Of a stretch of 64,000 bases of DNA, positions 32,932 to 43,459 are shown piece by piece. The stretch covers positions 21,137,626 through 21,201,625 of the forward strand of contig CM063110.1 of the NCBI GenBank assembly GCA_031841125.1, in the 5' to 3' direction. The notes below the pieces were generated by a model, which was given only the letters and a program-made list of their open reading frames with translations, had not been told where the DNA came from and did no database searches. How positions within the stretch are numbered: the first letter of the stretch is position 1; each line of letters begins with the position of its first letter. The DNA is from Acanthococcus lagerstroemiae. Taxonomy: Eukaryota > Arthropoda > Insecta > Hemiptera > Eriococcidae. The position numbers were made by a program, and so were the translations under genes.

Positions 32932-33316
32932 ATGTCTTGGGCGACTTTTTATAGGTTCACACGTAAACTGAACCAGCCAATTTCAAGAAGAACAAAAAAA
33001 CTATCCGGAGTTAATAACTGGGCAGGAAAAAGGGCAAATACTACACGACATGTCACACCAATCACATTTGGTCGGTTTTTGTCAAATGATGCCGATCAAC
33101 AAACTATAGTGTGGGACATACGTCGACCGACATTCCACGGCGTGTACAGGAGTTTTCGACATATTATCGATGAAAGTGAGTGGGGGATAGGCAGTGAAAC
33201 AAGTGTATTTTTTTGTTCTCCATATTTCAGATGCCTCATTCGAGGTAGTCATGGCTGTTTTTGAAGGTGTACGAAAGCGAATGCTACGACGAATCTCCTG
33301 TGGCTATGAAATCTGA
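32932..33316 (+). CDS. Possible small two-exon gene, function unknown
   Basis: ATG at 32932 opens exon 1 (32932-33175). A donor GTGAGT (33176) and an acceptor after a pyrimidine stretch ('ttctccatatttcAG', ending 33230) define a 55-base intron. Splicing keeps the frame open for 28 more codons to TGA at 33314-33316, giving about 109 aa. The N-terminal ~55 residues have many Arg/Lys and almost no acidic residues, like a mitochondrial presequence or a nucleic-acid-binding tail. I do not recognise the protein. Without splicing the frame ends at 33264. A chance arrangement cannot be excluded; the intron is at the short end for insects. Confidence 0.3.
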
Positions 33317-34250
33317 AGGTGACAGCCAGTCGTTCGTGGGCAGGAATGGCTTTTCGAAATGGAGTGTTCTGTCTGGCAGTGTTGGGACCAATCATGTTTG
33401 AAATTATTCTAAAAGTAGAGAGGTTGACATGAAGAAAAGTTTCGAAACCCTGCCCCGGATCTGTACTTCAAATTGAGTGTATCTTCGTCATCTAAGTTAA
33501 AACTGCCATAAAGTCCGTCGCACTGCATTTTCAGCGAGCTAGAAGACACCGATAAACATTTGGCAAAAAATTTTCATACTTGAAGTAAGCGTCAAATAGT
33601 AATCTAGGTATCGAATGTTGACCAGATCATCATTCGATATTTTATAAAAATGTGTCTGGAAAGGAAACAATTGTACATTTTACTATCCGGATCGAAATGT
33701 ATGAAATGTCTCAGTGTATAAGTGAATGCAATGAGCTTGAGATTGAAATCCGTCAAGAGATCAACATTTTATACTGGGTGTCAAATGTTGTTTTCTTGGA
33801 CTTTTTTTTTTTTTTTTTTTTTTCAAATCCCTGTAAGGTCAATGAGAAAAATGAAAGTAGAAGATTGAAATTCATGATTAATCGCGATTTCGGAGTTCAA
33901 TACTGATATAACCGAACGCATCAGGGGCCATTTGAAAAAAGTAGATCAACAATTAGCACCTTACCTTATTAAAGTAAATGGAAGAAGGAAAAAAGTATAC
34001 ACAAAACAATAATAGAGAAAGTAAGGAAAATTGGAAGTCTTAGAGAAATTAAACAGAGAGTGTAAGAAGGCAAAAAAATGGATTAATTAGAACTGTGAGA
34101 ACACTGAGGGGCAAATAAAAGTAGGAAAACTGATCAGGCACATGATATTTTGGAGTAAGAAAAGAGAAAACCAATAATTTAACGGATGAAAAGGTAAACT
34201 TTTAGAATCCAAAAAAATGTATAGTACAAGGTTGGGTGAGGTATGTTTAA
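33317..34250. other. Unassigned sequence with T-run
   Basis: Nothing recognised; a run of about 22 T lies at 33802-33823. Confidence 0.4.
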
Positions 34251-34329
34251 AAACTGTATACGAATGGAGCAGAGATACGTAAATATATGGAAAGAGAAGG
34301 TAGTGTAGAGGATCAAGAAAGAGGAGATC

Positions 34330-34682
34330 CTACTTCGAAATCAGAATTTGATGAAGATCAGAAAGAAATGAAAGCAGGTAAAGCAGAAGGAGTTAATTGC
34401 CAGTGAGTTATTGAAGAATGTAGAAAAAAAAGTATTAAAAAATTTAGATGAATTAATTTGCAGAATATATGCAGAAGAAGAAATACCAACAAATTTCCAA
34501 GAAATAAGGTTAATTACGAACCCTAAAAAAGGAGGAGCAAGTCAATTTGAAGATTATCTATTATAAATTTACTTTCGCGTGTATCACAGATTTTAGCAAG
34601 GATAATAAATAAGTGAATACAAAATAAAATGGAACAAAGGGTGACAGAAGATCAGTTTGGATTCATAAAAGACCTTGGGGGG
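34330..34682 (+). pseudogene. Heavily decayed LINE reverse transcriptase fragment
   Basis: No start codon, but the reading 34405-34566 is clear: '..ICRIYAEEEIPTNFQEI' and 'RLITNPKKGGASQFEDY' correspond to the RT region that in intact LINEs reads 'IP.dw....i.PI.KKG....c.nYR'. After a shift, 'SRVSQILARIINK' and 'EQRVTEDQFGF' follow, the next RT block. Upstream 'KAGKAEGVN' matches the 'KA.G.DGI' box. It ends at a G-run (34677-34688). Several stops are present. Confidence 0.75.
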
Positions 34683-34689
34683 GGGGGAA

Positions 34690-34980
34690 GTATTATTCAA
34701 GTCAAGTTCACTTTAATTCACAGATAAGCTCGTTCAAGTTCACTGCAGAAGTTGGTGAACTGAAGAGAAATCTATTGTTCACAAAGTGAACGTACTCATG
34801 AGTTCAATTTTCAATTATGTTTTTGAGACAGATTTTTTTAATAGTCTTGTCACAAGTCTTAAATTATTTTTCCAGGATGACTAGAATTTTCCTCGAATTT
34901 GTCTAATCAGGTTGTTCAATTATTTGGTATTGAATTAATTTTATATTTCAGTCTAAAATTATGGTGGTAACTGTGTGATA
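34690..34980. other. AT-rich spacer with 'gttcac/gtgaac' words
   Basis: Several 'caagttcac' and 'gtgaac' words in both orientations at 34700-34800. No protein signal. Confidence 0.35.
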
Positions 34981-35870
34981 ATTGTCACTACAATTGTCCA
35001 CGAAACTTACTCAATTTTCGTATATGAGTATTTTGACTAATAATATCAAATCAGTTCATATTACAATTTTGTTAAAATTTTCCAATACTTATTCTTTTTT
35101 TTTCAACATTTCTATCATAACCCTTCCATTATTTTCTTCCTACATAACTGCAATTTTCGATAGACCTTACTTAAATTTTGTATACGTTAATTTTCCAATT
35201 TTGTCAAAATTTTCAAAGTTTCCATTTTTTTTTTTCTTTCAACATGATTATCATAATTAACCTTTGACTATCTTTCAGTAGATGATCTTAGTTTTCATGA
35301 CTTTTATTCAAATTACGTACGCAAGTTCATTGGACACCACGGTATTGAATCAGATTCGATTTCTTACTTTGTCGAATTATTAGACTTTCACAATTTTTTC
35401 CCACCGAAAACTCTCATTCAAAATTAATATTTGTTTCTCAGCACTCTTGTCATGATTATGGAATTATTTTGTGACTACTAATAAATACTTTCGAGTTTTC
35501 GCAAACATACGGGACCACTGAAAAATATTAGAATTCTCAATTAGGTTCAATTTTCACTTTCACTGAATTTTAAGAATGAGAAAATTGCTTCTGGATTATC
35601 GTCATAAATCTGTGTTCGTCCTTTGAGTATGTGAGAACAGGTTTTCATGAATCTTACTCGGTTTTCGCACACTATAGTTTTTCGAAGATTCCTGATGTGA
35701 AACAATGTTCAATTCTCATCTTTATCGAATTATCAAATTCTGAGATTTTTTTTTTTCAAACTTCTTGTTCTTACTTTATGATTTTTCCAATGTAATTATA
35801 ATTTCCAAGGAATTGAACTGATGAACTCGATGTCGGAAATCTCTGACTTTCTCGTTTTTTATAGATTCAA
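34980..35870. repeat. Degenerate ~160-bp tandem array
   Basis: A unit centred on 'catgaa.cttactc.attttcg.a.ac' recurs near 34998, 35157, 35296, 35474, 35646 and perhaps 35806 (spacing 139-178), each followed by a T-run and a 'caacat...atcata' block. Units are very divergent. Confidence 0.5.
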
Positions 35871-36043
35871 TCAAATTCATGGGAAATTATAATAATTTTG
35901 AAGAAAAAAAATGATCAATAAATCATACCAAAATAAAAAGAAAGAAAGAAAGAAAGAAAAAAAGAAAAGAGAAAAAAAAAGATGTGCAGAATTATCAAGC
36001 GTTCAAGGCCTCGGTGTTAGGCAGGAATCGACAATGGGAGAAA

Positions 36044-36209
36044 GTAAATTGCACATACTTTCCAGCAGAGGGGTTCTTCCTGCTTTGCAAACCACATGTG
36101 AAAATTGTAAATTGCACGCACAGTAAAAAGACGGAGGTATACAACGAAAGTGTGAACTGCATACACTTATAAAAGGTCGGCAGCGAAACGTGACTTGTAA
36201 ATTGCACAC
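36044..36209. repeat. 13-nt motif array, left end of MULE remnant
   Basis: GTAAATTGCACAC-like motifs start at 36044, 36107, 36152 (variant) and 36197; the last three are spaced 45 bases. The same motif occurs four times in opposite orientation at 40376-40518. Confidence 0.8.
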
Positions 36210-37525
36210 AGTATGAGAAAAAGCCATAAGTCATTTTCATTAATCACGTTGACGAGAACGGCGGTGTTCTCTCTTTTTTGGACTTCTTCTTGATGTATGC
36301 CCCTTGTTCGCACCTTCCTACAGTGCCTAGTCACGTTCTCCTCGCTCGAAGACCCACCCACCCCTACCCACTATGTGGTCCTCTCAGATTCACTTTCCTC
36401 TTGAAGGTCTATTTCTGATCGCCTTTCAATGCAACGGTGGATTTACGCACAGGCTGACGAAGCTGCAGCTTCAGGCGACAAATTTTTAAGCTAAAAAAAA
36501 AATTATACCTAAACACCGAAATCATTTTATCCATCAATCAATGCATTTAGATCGCCAACCAAAAATTTGTTTGAGAGAACGCTTCGAAATGGTCAGAAAA
36601 CGTTAACGAATATCTCTGCTTTTCAGAGTTAAAAGGTATTTGTATCCTTGTCGCTATTTGCTTATGAATTTCAAGATTAGGGACGAGACGCTATTCTGCT
36701 GGAATATTAGTAAACGTCTTGGCTTTAAAAGAACATGAAATTCTCTGACGCATATGAATGTATAAATGCAATTCTGAATCGATAAATCAACTGGAAGGTA
36801 CATGCAGAGCTCCAAATGCAAATTGCGACTGACAAAAGAATTTTGCGCAGTGAAGAACTTATAGAGGTTCTTTTGGAGAAAACTTCTAAATTAGAGGTGT
36901 AACTTTATGGTTAAACTGAATTTTGATCGGTGAAGGAATGGTATTTACTGAGCTTAGAGCTCAATAGCCGAATCCGATATTTCTTAATAATCATATGAAC
37001 ACTTGTGATCATCTGTAGGCGTCGAATCTTAAACTATCCTCAACGATTGCAATGAATTCTTCATTTGACGGCAGCCAAGATATAAAGATGATAATCAATG
37101 AATTAAAATTGCAAAAATTTCATTTTAGTTGAACTTTTCTGCAATATACTAGTACATGTCATTAACTAAGTTCTAATCGGTACAACAATGCACATAATCT
37201 GTTGATCGTTTTGAAATTTCTCTACGAAGTGGGCCATTAGGCAAAATGGCTGATAGGGTTCTAACACCCAACTGAATGCAACTTTAGATTCTGCAGGATT
37301 TTGTCCGTGTGCCAATAATACAAGGCAAACATGTCTGACCTTTATTCAGGTTGCAGGCAAGGATAAGATTTGAAAATTTGGCAATATATTGTCTTGCCCA
37401 CATAAAATTGAACCGTGCAGTCGAGGCTACTTTTTAATCGATTCTGAGCGTCATCACTTTTAGATAATTATTTGAATTGAATTACTCGTTCTATCGGCCC
37501 TCATCGCTCACGCTGCGGCCCGTCT

Positions 37526-38075
37526 TTGGCCAGCGTTCACTACTCACGACACAGCAACCCATCCTCACGACAGTATAATTTTTTGGTCAGGTCTACTAAT
37601 TGTTGGGACATACTTTTAAGTAAGTTGAAGCCTGGTCAACAAGTAGCAAAAAGAACTAATGGAACCAGTTGGTCCAGTCATTATGACTCATGTTCTCCAT
37701 TCGCCAATGGTTGGAAAGAATTTTTGGAAGCATTGAAAGAAATCGAAAACAATGAATTTGAAAAACCTATGGACAGAAACAAAGCTAAACGCTTGATAAA
37801 GAATATGGAGAAATTTGAAACTGTGCTGATGGCTGTTTTTCGGACTTCAATTCTGGAAAGGTTCAATAAAACGATTGTTATTTTACAAGCCGTAGATATC
37901 AATTTGAAAGATGTGGTCAATCGGTACAAATCTTTACTTGATTTTATAAATAGGCTATAAGAAACCATACAATGTTTGAAAACTTCATAAACCAGACCAG
38001 CAAGATCACGAAGGAAGAATATGATCGAAATCGTACTCGAAAACTTGCACCAGATGACAGCACAGAACAGTTACC
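37526..38075 (+). pseudogene. hAT transposase, central part (ZMYM1/DUF4371-like)
   Basis: Reads 'FLVRSTNCWDILLSKLKPG', 'KRTNGTSWSSHYDSC' (families show 'LS.TRW..R') and 'LEALKEIENNEFEKPMDR', then 'LMAVFRTSILERFNKTIVILQAVDINLKDVV'. This is the region leading to the catalytic/insertion domain in hAT proteins related to vertebrate ZMYM1. A stop at 37960 is followed by degraded sequence up to the LINE insertion near 38080. The N-terminal zinc-finger and first catalytic part are not recognisable. Confidence 0.75.
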
Positions 38076-38082
38076 AAAAAAA

Positions 38083-39097
38083 TGAACAAAGATATAATTA
38101 TGTTGAACAAATGGTTTTTAGCCCATAAGCTTTTACCAAACTTGCAAAAAACACAGTATATAGTTTTTGGCTTCAAAAAAAATGAAACTCTTAATGGGGA
38201 GGTTATCTGGCCCAACCAGCTATCCAAATCAGAAATAAATTTTAATATATTACAGCAGGTATCCAATACTAGATATCTCGGATTACAAATAGATCAGGGT
38301 TTGACATGGAAATTTCAAACTGAAAAGTTACAAAAAAAAATTACAATATATAAATTACAATTTGTACCATTTAAAACAACACTTCCCAACTAATTATTTA
38401 AAGAAAGTATATACATCTCTTTTTGAAACTGCCATCCGTTTTGGAATACTTCTCTGGGGGGGGGGGAGCGGCAGCATGCCATTTACGGCCGATTGTAATA
38501 GCTCAAGAAAGAACCATAAGAAATATACTTGGACTAAAAAAGTTTGATAGCACTAAACAAGGATTTAGAAATTAAAAAATTTTGAGGCTTCCAAATTTAC
38601 ATAAAACAGTTGTTCTCGCATATGGACTGAGAAATAGGGGTAAGTTCGGCATACGAGTCCGAAAAGGAAAATTAACCCGGGTTGGAGGACTGTTGAGCAT
38701 TGAACAAAAACGATGGTTCAAATCAACAAGTAGAAACCAAATCAGGTATAAGTTGCCGGAAATAATAGCAAACATATCGTCAACTGCGCTGCAAGGGGCT
38801 GCTCCTGATGCAACTGTGGGGCAGATAAAGCGATGGCGCGAGTATTTAGAAATGAGAGAGGAATAAAATAGAAAAAATATATACATAAATAGGTAAATGA
38901 ACTCCTCTCAAGGTAAAAGAGATGGGTGCATGCGTTGGGGCTAACAGGTAATGACCATAATTAAGTTGTACTTATAGTCATAAGTATTAGATTTTGCCAT
39001 ACGCGCCGTTGGCGCATCGGCATACAGATTATAATAAACTGTGTTCTAAAATTATACCTAATAAAGAATTTGATTGATTGATTGATTGATGAAGTGG
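38083..39097 (+). pseudogene. LINE 3' fragment nested in the hAT (RT thumb to tail)
   Basis: The frame 38082-38393 shows 'LNKWFLAHKLLPNLQKTQYIVF' and 'NTRYLGLQIDQGLTWKFQTEKL', the region after the catalytic Asp pair in CR1/Jockey-type RTs. Then, shifted, '..YTSLFETAIRFGILLWGG'. After further coding decay (38580-38866), a 3' leader ends in (TTGA)n at about 39068-39096, a tail type typical of CR1/L2-like LINEs. 5' truncation occurs after the catalytic centre. Confidence 0.8.
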
Positions 39098-39655
39098 TGT
39101 TGGTTGGCAGAGAAAAATGGAAGATTAATATATACTTTGCTATATTGGATAAATTGAAAAGTGAGACGGGAACTAGACTTGAGGGCTATGTTGAAATTTT
39201 TGAGAAATTTCATTTTCTAATTAATATTGAAAATGAGACTTCAGATGACGCTGAGTTCATTCTTAAAGCAAAAAGTCTACAAGATTTTTATAATAAAGAC
39301 CTTGAAGATACATTCCCTATTGAATGTTCACACTTCAGGAGCTTCGTTCAGACAGCAGAAAAGAGGCCACCCAATACTACTCTGCTTTCGTATTTAGAAA
39401 CGCATAATTTGAAAGAAGTATTTCCTAATGTGACCATTGCTCTAAGAATTTATGCGTGCATGGCTGTAATTAATTGTTCAGCTGGAAGAGCCTTTTCAGT
39501 CCTAAAATGAATCAAAAATTATCTTCGCGTTATGATAGGGCAGCCTCTCCTGAATGAACTGGCTTTACTTTATATTAATTCCGACTTACTGGACGAAATA
39601 GACTTTAAAGATCTCATAGATGAATTAGCTAATTCATGTTATAATCTAATCTGAA
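39098..39655 (+). pseudogene. hAT transposase C-terminal dimerisation domain
   Basis: The frame 39082-39510 (first residues from the LINE tail) ends with 'NVTIALRIYACMAVINCSAGRAFSVLK'. After one stop it continues with 'IKNYLRVMIGQPLLNELALLYINSDLLDEIDFKDLIDELA'. This is the hAT family C-terminal dimerisation region, which in intact proteins reads 'P.tsa.aERsFS.L..IK…RL..La.l.i'. It confirms that 37526-38075 and this segment are one gene opened by the LINE. Confidence 0.88.
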
Positions 39656-39957
39656 ACTTAATATATTATTTATTTTTTTTACATACCAAGTTACTCAATT
39701 ATTCATACATATATTCGTAATGTTGAAATTTTTTTCAGTTATTTCATGCAATTAATACAGAAATTATGATCAGATCATCTAGAGATGTGTTGTTTCGAAT
39801 TTTACGAAAAAAATTGATATAATTTGATGGGTCACACATCTCACACGCAATATTGCTCCTGGAGGGGAGGGGTCACGAAAATATTTTCTTGGGGCGGCTA
39901 ATTTTCTACAGCTTGGGGCGTCGAGAGACTTAAATCTGCCGCCTACACCTTGCGACA

Positions 39958-40410
39958 GTTTTCGTAGACTTCGAGCAGGCTATCCATTCTGCGGTGCCAC
40001 AGTCGCAGGTTGTCGATTCCACTTGAGATAAGCTTGGTTCCACCAAATGCAAAAATTGGAGTTGCAGTGTCAGTATCAACAGAAAACGTCGAACATTGCA
40101 CGTTGGTTACGACACGTCTTCGGACTAACTTTTCTGGAGCCTACAGAAGTATACGATGCCTTCGTTAACGGTCTCATTCCTACCCGACCACAGTGTTCCA
40201 AACTTGCCCTCTTTACAAAATATCTCTTGAAGTACTATGTACGCGAGAAAGCGACAACGCGCAATATCCACCCAACTGATGGGCCTGTTGGACTGCTTCC
40301 CTCGATCGAACAATCAATGCATGCGAATCTTTCCATAGTCGCTTCAACGGTTCCTTCTACAAGTCACATCCAGACGTGTGCAATTTACAATTTCAATGCC
40401 TAATCTGATT
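39958..40410 (+). pseudogene. MULE transposase, C-terminal catalytic part
   Basis: Begins with 'FVDFEQAIHSAV', whose acidic residues fit the DDE region of MULE/FLYWCH-type transposases. It shifts to 'GCRFHL' and the 40047-40403 frame 'SNIARWLRHVFGLTFLEPTEVYDAFV' and 'LALFTKYLLKYYV', then shifts again to 'DRTINACESFHSRFNGSFYKSHP'. The last is the strongly conserved 'R.TN.CESfHs.fN..f..sHP' block. Two frameshifts and at least one stop. The hAT inserted immediately upstream. Confidence 0.82.
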
Positions 40411-40518
40411 TTTGCAACTGTGTGCAATTTACAGTTTTTCAATCTGAAAATTTATTTCTTTGTGTGTGCAATTTACATGTCGTTTTCTCTACCTGACTAC
40501 CCAGTGTGTGCAGTTTAC
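40376..40518. repeat. 13-nt motif array, right end of MULE remnant
   Basis: GTGTGCAATTTAC at 40376, 40420, 40464 and a one-base variant at 40506 (spacing 42-44), the complement of the left-end motif. Confidence 0.85.
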
Positions 40519-40520
40519 AT

Positions 40521-42617
40521 GCGCCCTCGACAATACGCACGAAATTTCTACAATTCAAATAGAGTCCAGAATTGCGCGATCGTTTCTCTATCTGGTGTCT
40601 TTGGTTTCGACAGTTCAGCTGTACTTATGTTCTTCCCATAACTCGACAATGTCCCCGGCATTATTGCAATTCAGTAACGCTTTCCTATTTTGAAAATTAC
40701 GCGGCGAAAATTTGGAGAGCCAACTAGCCTTCATTTTTTGTCTCCCTCTTCCCTCAACGTGACTTTTCACGACTTTTCAGCGTTTTGTAGTTATTCGATA
40801 ATTTTTCCTATAGATTGCAGCCTACTCGCTTGTCACCCACATCCACCCAAAACACGTTTTCGACATCTGCCGAAAACCTACCCCATGGTTGGCGCCGCTG
40901 TCGTCAACTGATGAGCAACAGGCGTGATTTTTTCCAACTAACGGCAGACGGACATTTCGAGGGAGCCTCCTGCTTCCCTCCCATACGTCCCAGATCACAA
41001 CTGAGGCATACAGAATACTGTTGGGAACCTCGAAACCAACTATCACATCTGGCCATCGATAGATGTGTTCAGCACGGTATTCTGTACGTTTACACGTACA
41101 TAATAGCCTTAGAAATTTTAAATTTCTGTAAACACCCAAACAAGAACACTCCTGGTATCGTGCATTCGTATTCGGGAACGACTGAACGGTGTGCACATCT
41201 AGTCAAAAAGATTATACGGATCCGCAAAAGCGAACAATAACGGCGCTCCCCCGAGCACACCGAACGCGATCAAGGCGGCGTATTTGCGCTATTCTCGTCT
41301 GCGGAAAACGAGAAAACGAAGCTACCTTATGTAGTTAACGTATACACACACAGCATCCCTCGAACCATTCCAGGGCGCTAATAAATCGGAGAACGGCCTG
41401 CGTCAGGCGTATATACGAATCAAGCCCACGCCATCGCCACGCCAACCGTGCTGCCGATCATAAAAATTAAATGCCGGCACTGGAACCGCGAACGTGCACG
41501 AACGCGAAATGAAAGAGCGCGTCTCTCTCTCTCTCTCTCTGTTTCTCCAACAACGTACCCTTACCCTTACCCTTTCCTTTCGCCTTCTGCATTTTCCCAT
41601 ATCGCCCGAGAAGCGTTTCATTATTGAAAATCTGATAATCCGGCTATACTGTTTTCCATATATGGCCGTAATTAAACCAGACTATCCTTTAAAATTCGCC
41701 TTACATATGGCAATTTTCTATCTTTAATAATCATAATAATAATAATAATAATAGTAATACGTATTAACGATTATAACGACGGTATTGTATGATATTCCGA
41801 GCCGATATAACGATACTGTAAGTGTAATAAACGCGCGATAGCCGAATAACTAAATATCATCTGAGAATTAGCGTTCTCGTGTAATTAAATTAATAAATTT
41901 TTGTCTTCGCCAAACGGTACCACGCCGTGTCGATGTCGCTGCCGGCGCCGCTACTCTACTACGGCCATGATCGCCCCTCGCGCCCTCGTATCGTCAGCCA
42001 CATTTTTAACTGTGAACTGAATCCTCTTCCACCTATGCTCCTTTATTTCCAGTCGCTCTTATTCAGAATCATTTTTAACGACGCGAACCGCGAACGCTAA
42101 CATCGGTGACTGCGATTACAGTTTCGTTTACCGACGTTTTCGGAGTCGCGAAATGAGGACCTCTGGCTGAGCAGAGCTACGGTGCCTTGGGTGAGATCTG
42201 TAATGGGGCTGGAGCCGGAGGCCGGGGACAGTACCCTAACTCGCTAAGCTAGGGCACTGGTATCATTTTGCCCCCTTCCCCAGTTCCACCCTCCAACACT
42301 ACTTCCCGTCTGACGGGAGCAGCATCCATTAATAACAACAGCGAAGGTCACAGTACTCCGTCCCTAGTGAGCTATGCTTCGCCCCCTTCATCCACCTCCA
42401 CACCGTCTTCCTTCGCTTGTCATGACACACCAAGACACCTTCAGACTTACCCAGTGGAAGAAAACTAAACAGGTACTTGACTTGGTTGGTTCCCGAAGAT
42501 TATCTTCTTACTCTGTTTCGCCTGAAAATTCATGAGCCGCTTACATTGGTACAAGGATGTGAATAAAATCACATAACGGTTTCGCCGTAAATACACAAAT
42601 TCGTTGGGCGTTTCGAG
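40521..42617. other. Unassigned sequence with microsatellites
   Basis: No recognisable protein. (CT)n at 41521-41541, three telomere-like TACCCT units near 41557, and (TAA)n at about 41729-41752. The 41230-42120 stretch is CpG-rich and unique-looking. Confidence 0.45.
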
Positions 42618-42826
42618 GGCTGTAGGTGAGTTGCGGCCCGAGTACTCTTATCAGTAAAAACGGGACAGGTGAATTCCGGCCCGAACTATTTTTGATGACG
42701 AGTGAATTCCGGCCCAGTGATATCAGTATCGATGTTGGTGAGTTGCGGTCTATCATTTAAATCAGTATCGATGTTGGTGAGTTGCGGTCTATCATTTAAA
42801 TATCCTATGTGCAGTGCAGCAGATAT
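42618..42826 (+). repeat. Dispersed direct repeat, copy 1
   Basis: Starts 'ggctgtaggtgagttgcgg' and ends 'ctatgtgcagtgcagcagatat'. It contains five 'GTGARTTSCGG'-type words. A 39-base segment ('atcagtatcgatgttggtga'...) is duplicated in tandem here but not in copy 2 (45297-45646). Confidence 0.85.
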
Positions 42827-42950
42827 ACATATGTGGATGGGACCTTCAAGAGTTGTCCAGACCACTACACGCAACTTTTTACTGTCCACGGTTCGAAGGA
42901 TTGGATTTACGTGTCATTGGCTTGTTTGTTCGTTTGTTTGATAGCTAGCT

Positions 42951-42976
42951 TTTTGTTGTTGTTGTTGTTGTTGTTT
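42951..42976. repeat. (GTT)n microsatellite
   Basis: About eight GTT units followed by 'ttttgcccaaca', a word that recurs at about 43040. Confidence 0.85.
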
Positions 42977-43376
42977 TGCCCAACAAGTCTACAACTACGT
43001 ACCATACTGCTTTTGAACACGCTGGTTGTTGTTGCTTTCTTTTTGCCCAACAGCCGTCCCGAGGGTACCACAATTTACCATATTTTGTGAGAAATGACGG
43101 AAAACGACTTAATTTTTGAATGCAGCAGGTTCTTTTATTATTGAAATTTCGACCCAAAACTCCGTGAAGTTGAAGTAAAGGGAAATTTCCAAGATATCTT
43201 AATTTTGCTGTGGTTACCACAACTGCCCTCTACTATTACCTACTGGTATTTCTGCTTATTTTTCCAACTCAAATCAGCCAAAAATCCGTGACAGTTTTTT
43301 CGTGGTAAACGATTCCCTCTTTCATACGATAATAATATATATATTTTTTAATTAATTATTTTATACTTTTTGCCCT

Positions 43377-43440
43377 GCCCGGGTAGCTCAGTTGGCAGAG
43401 CACATGCCTTTCAGCTTTATGCTAAACTTCTATGGAAAGA
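43377..43440 (+). mobile_element. tRNA-derived 64-bp insert with TSD
   Basis: Starts GCCCGGGTAGCTCAGTTGG, a tRNA 5' half (acceptor strand, D-arm and a perfect internal A-box TAGCTCAGTTGG), and runs to '..GGCAGAGCACATGCCTTTCAGC' before tRNA similarity ends. It is flanked by the exact 15-base direct repeat 'tatactttttgccct' (43362-43376 and 43441-43455). The anticodon stem does not close and no 3' half exists, so it is not a functional tRNA. Best explained as a retroposed, truncated SINE head or tRNA fragment. Confidence 0.75.
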
Positions 43441-43459
43441 TATACTTTTTGCCCTCCCC

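Larger units (their letters stand above)
36430..39948 (+). mobile_element. hAT transposon (ZMYM-type), itself split by a LINE
   Basis: Ends align as inverted repeats: 'TGCAACGGTGGATTTA' on the left and the complement of 'TGTAGGCGGCAGATTTA' on the right. Flanking octamers CCTTTCAA and CCTTGCGA agree at six of eight bases, as for an aged 8-bp hAT duplication. Transposase pieces lie at 37526-38075 and 39098-39655. A LINE fragment occupies about 38083-39097. Confidence 0.7.
36040..40520 (+). mobile_element. MULE-type element remnant, split by a hAT transposon
   Basis: Bounded by mirror-image arrays of the motif GTAAATTGCACAC (left) and GTGTGCAATTTAC (right). Between them are a spacer (36240-36420), the inserted hAT (36430-39948), then the C-terminal part of a MULE transposase (39958-40410). 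Most of the transposase is missing, so this was probably an internally deleted copy before the hAT arrived. Exact termini and TSD could not be set. Confidence 0.6.

Noticed and set aside
36003..36240. Cys/Phe-rich minus-strand ORFs repeating 'CNLQF/CVQFT'
   Set aside because: They are translations of the phased 13-nt DNA motif array, not protein repeats.
41556..41575. Telomeric repeat (TACCCT)3
   Set aside because: Only three units, and typical insect telomeres are TTAGG; chance simple sequence.
43377..43440. A functional tRNA gene
   Set aside because: Only the 5' half is tRNA-like. The anticodon stem does not pair and there is no T-arm or 3' acceptor strand.
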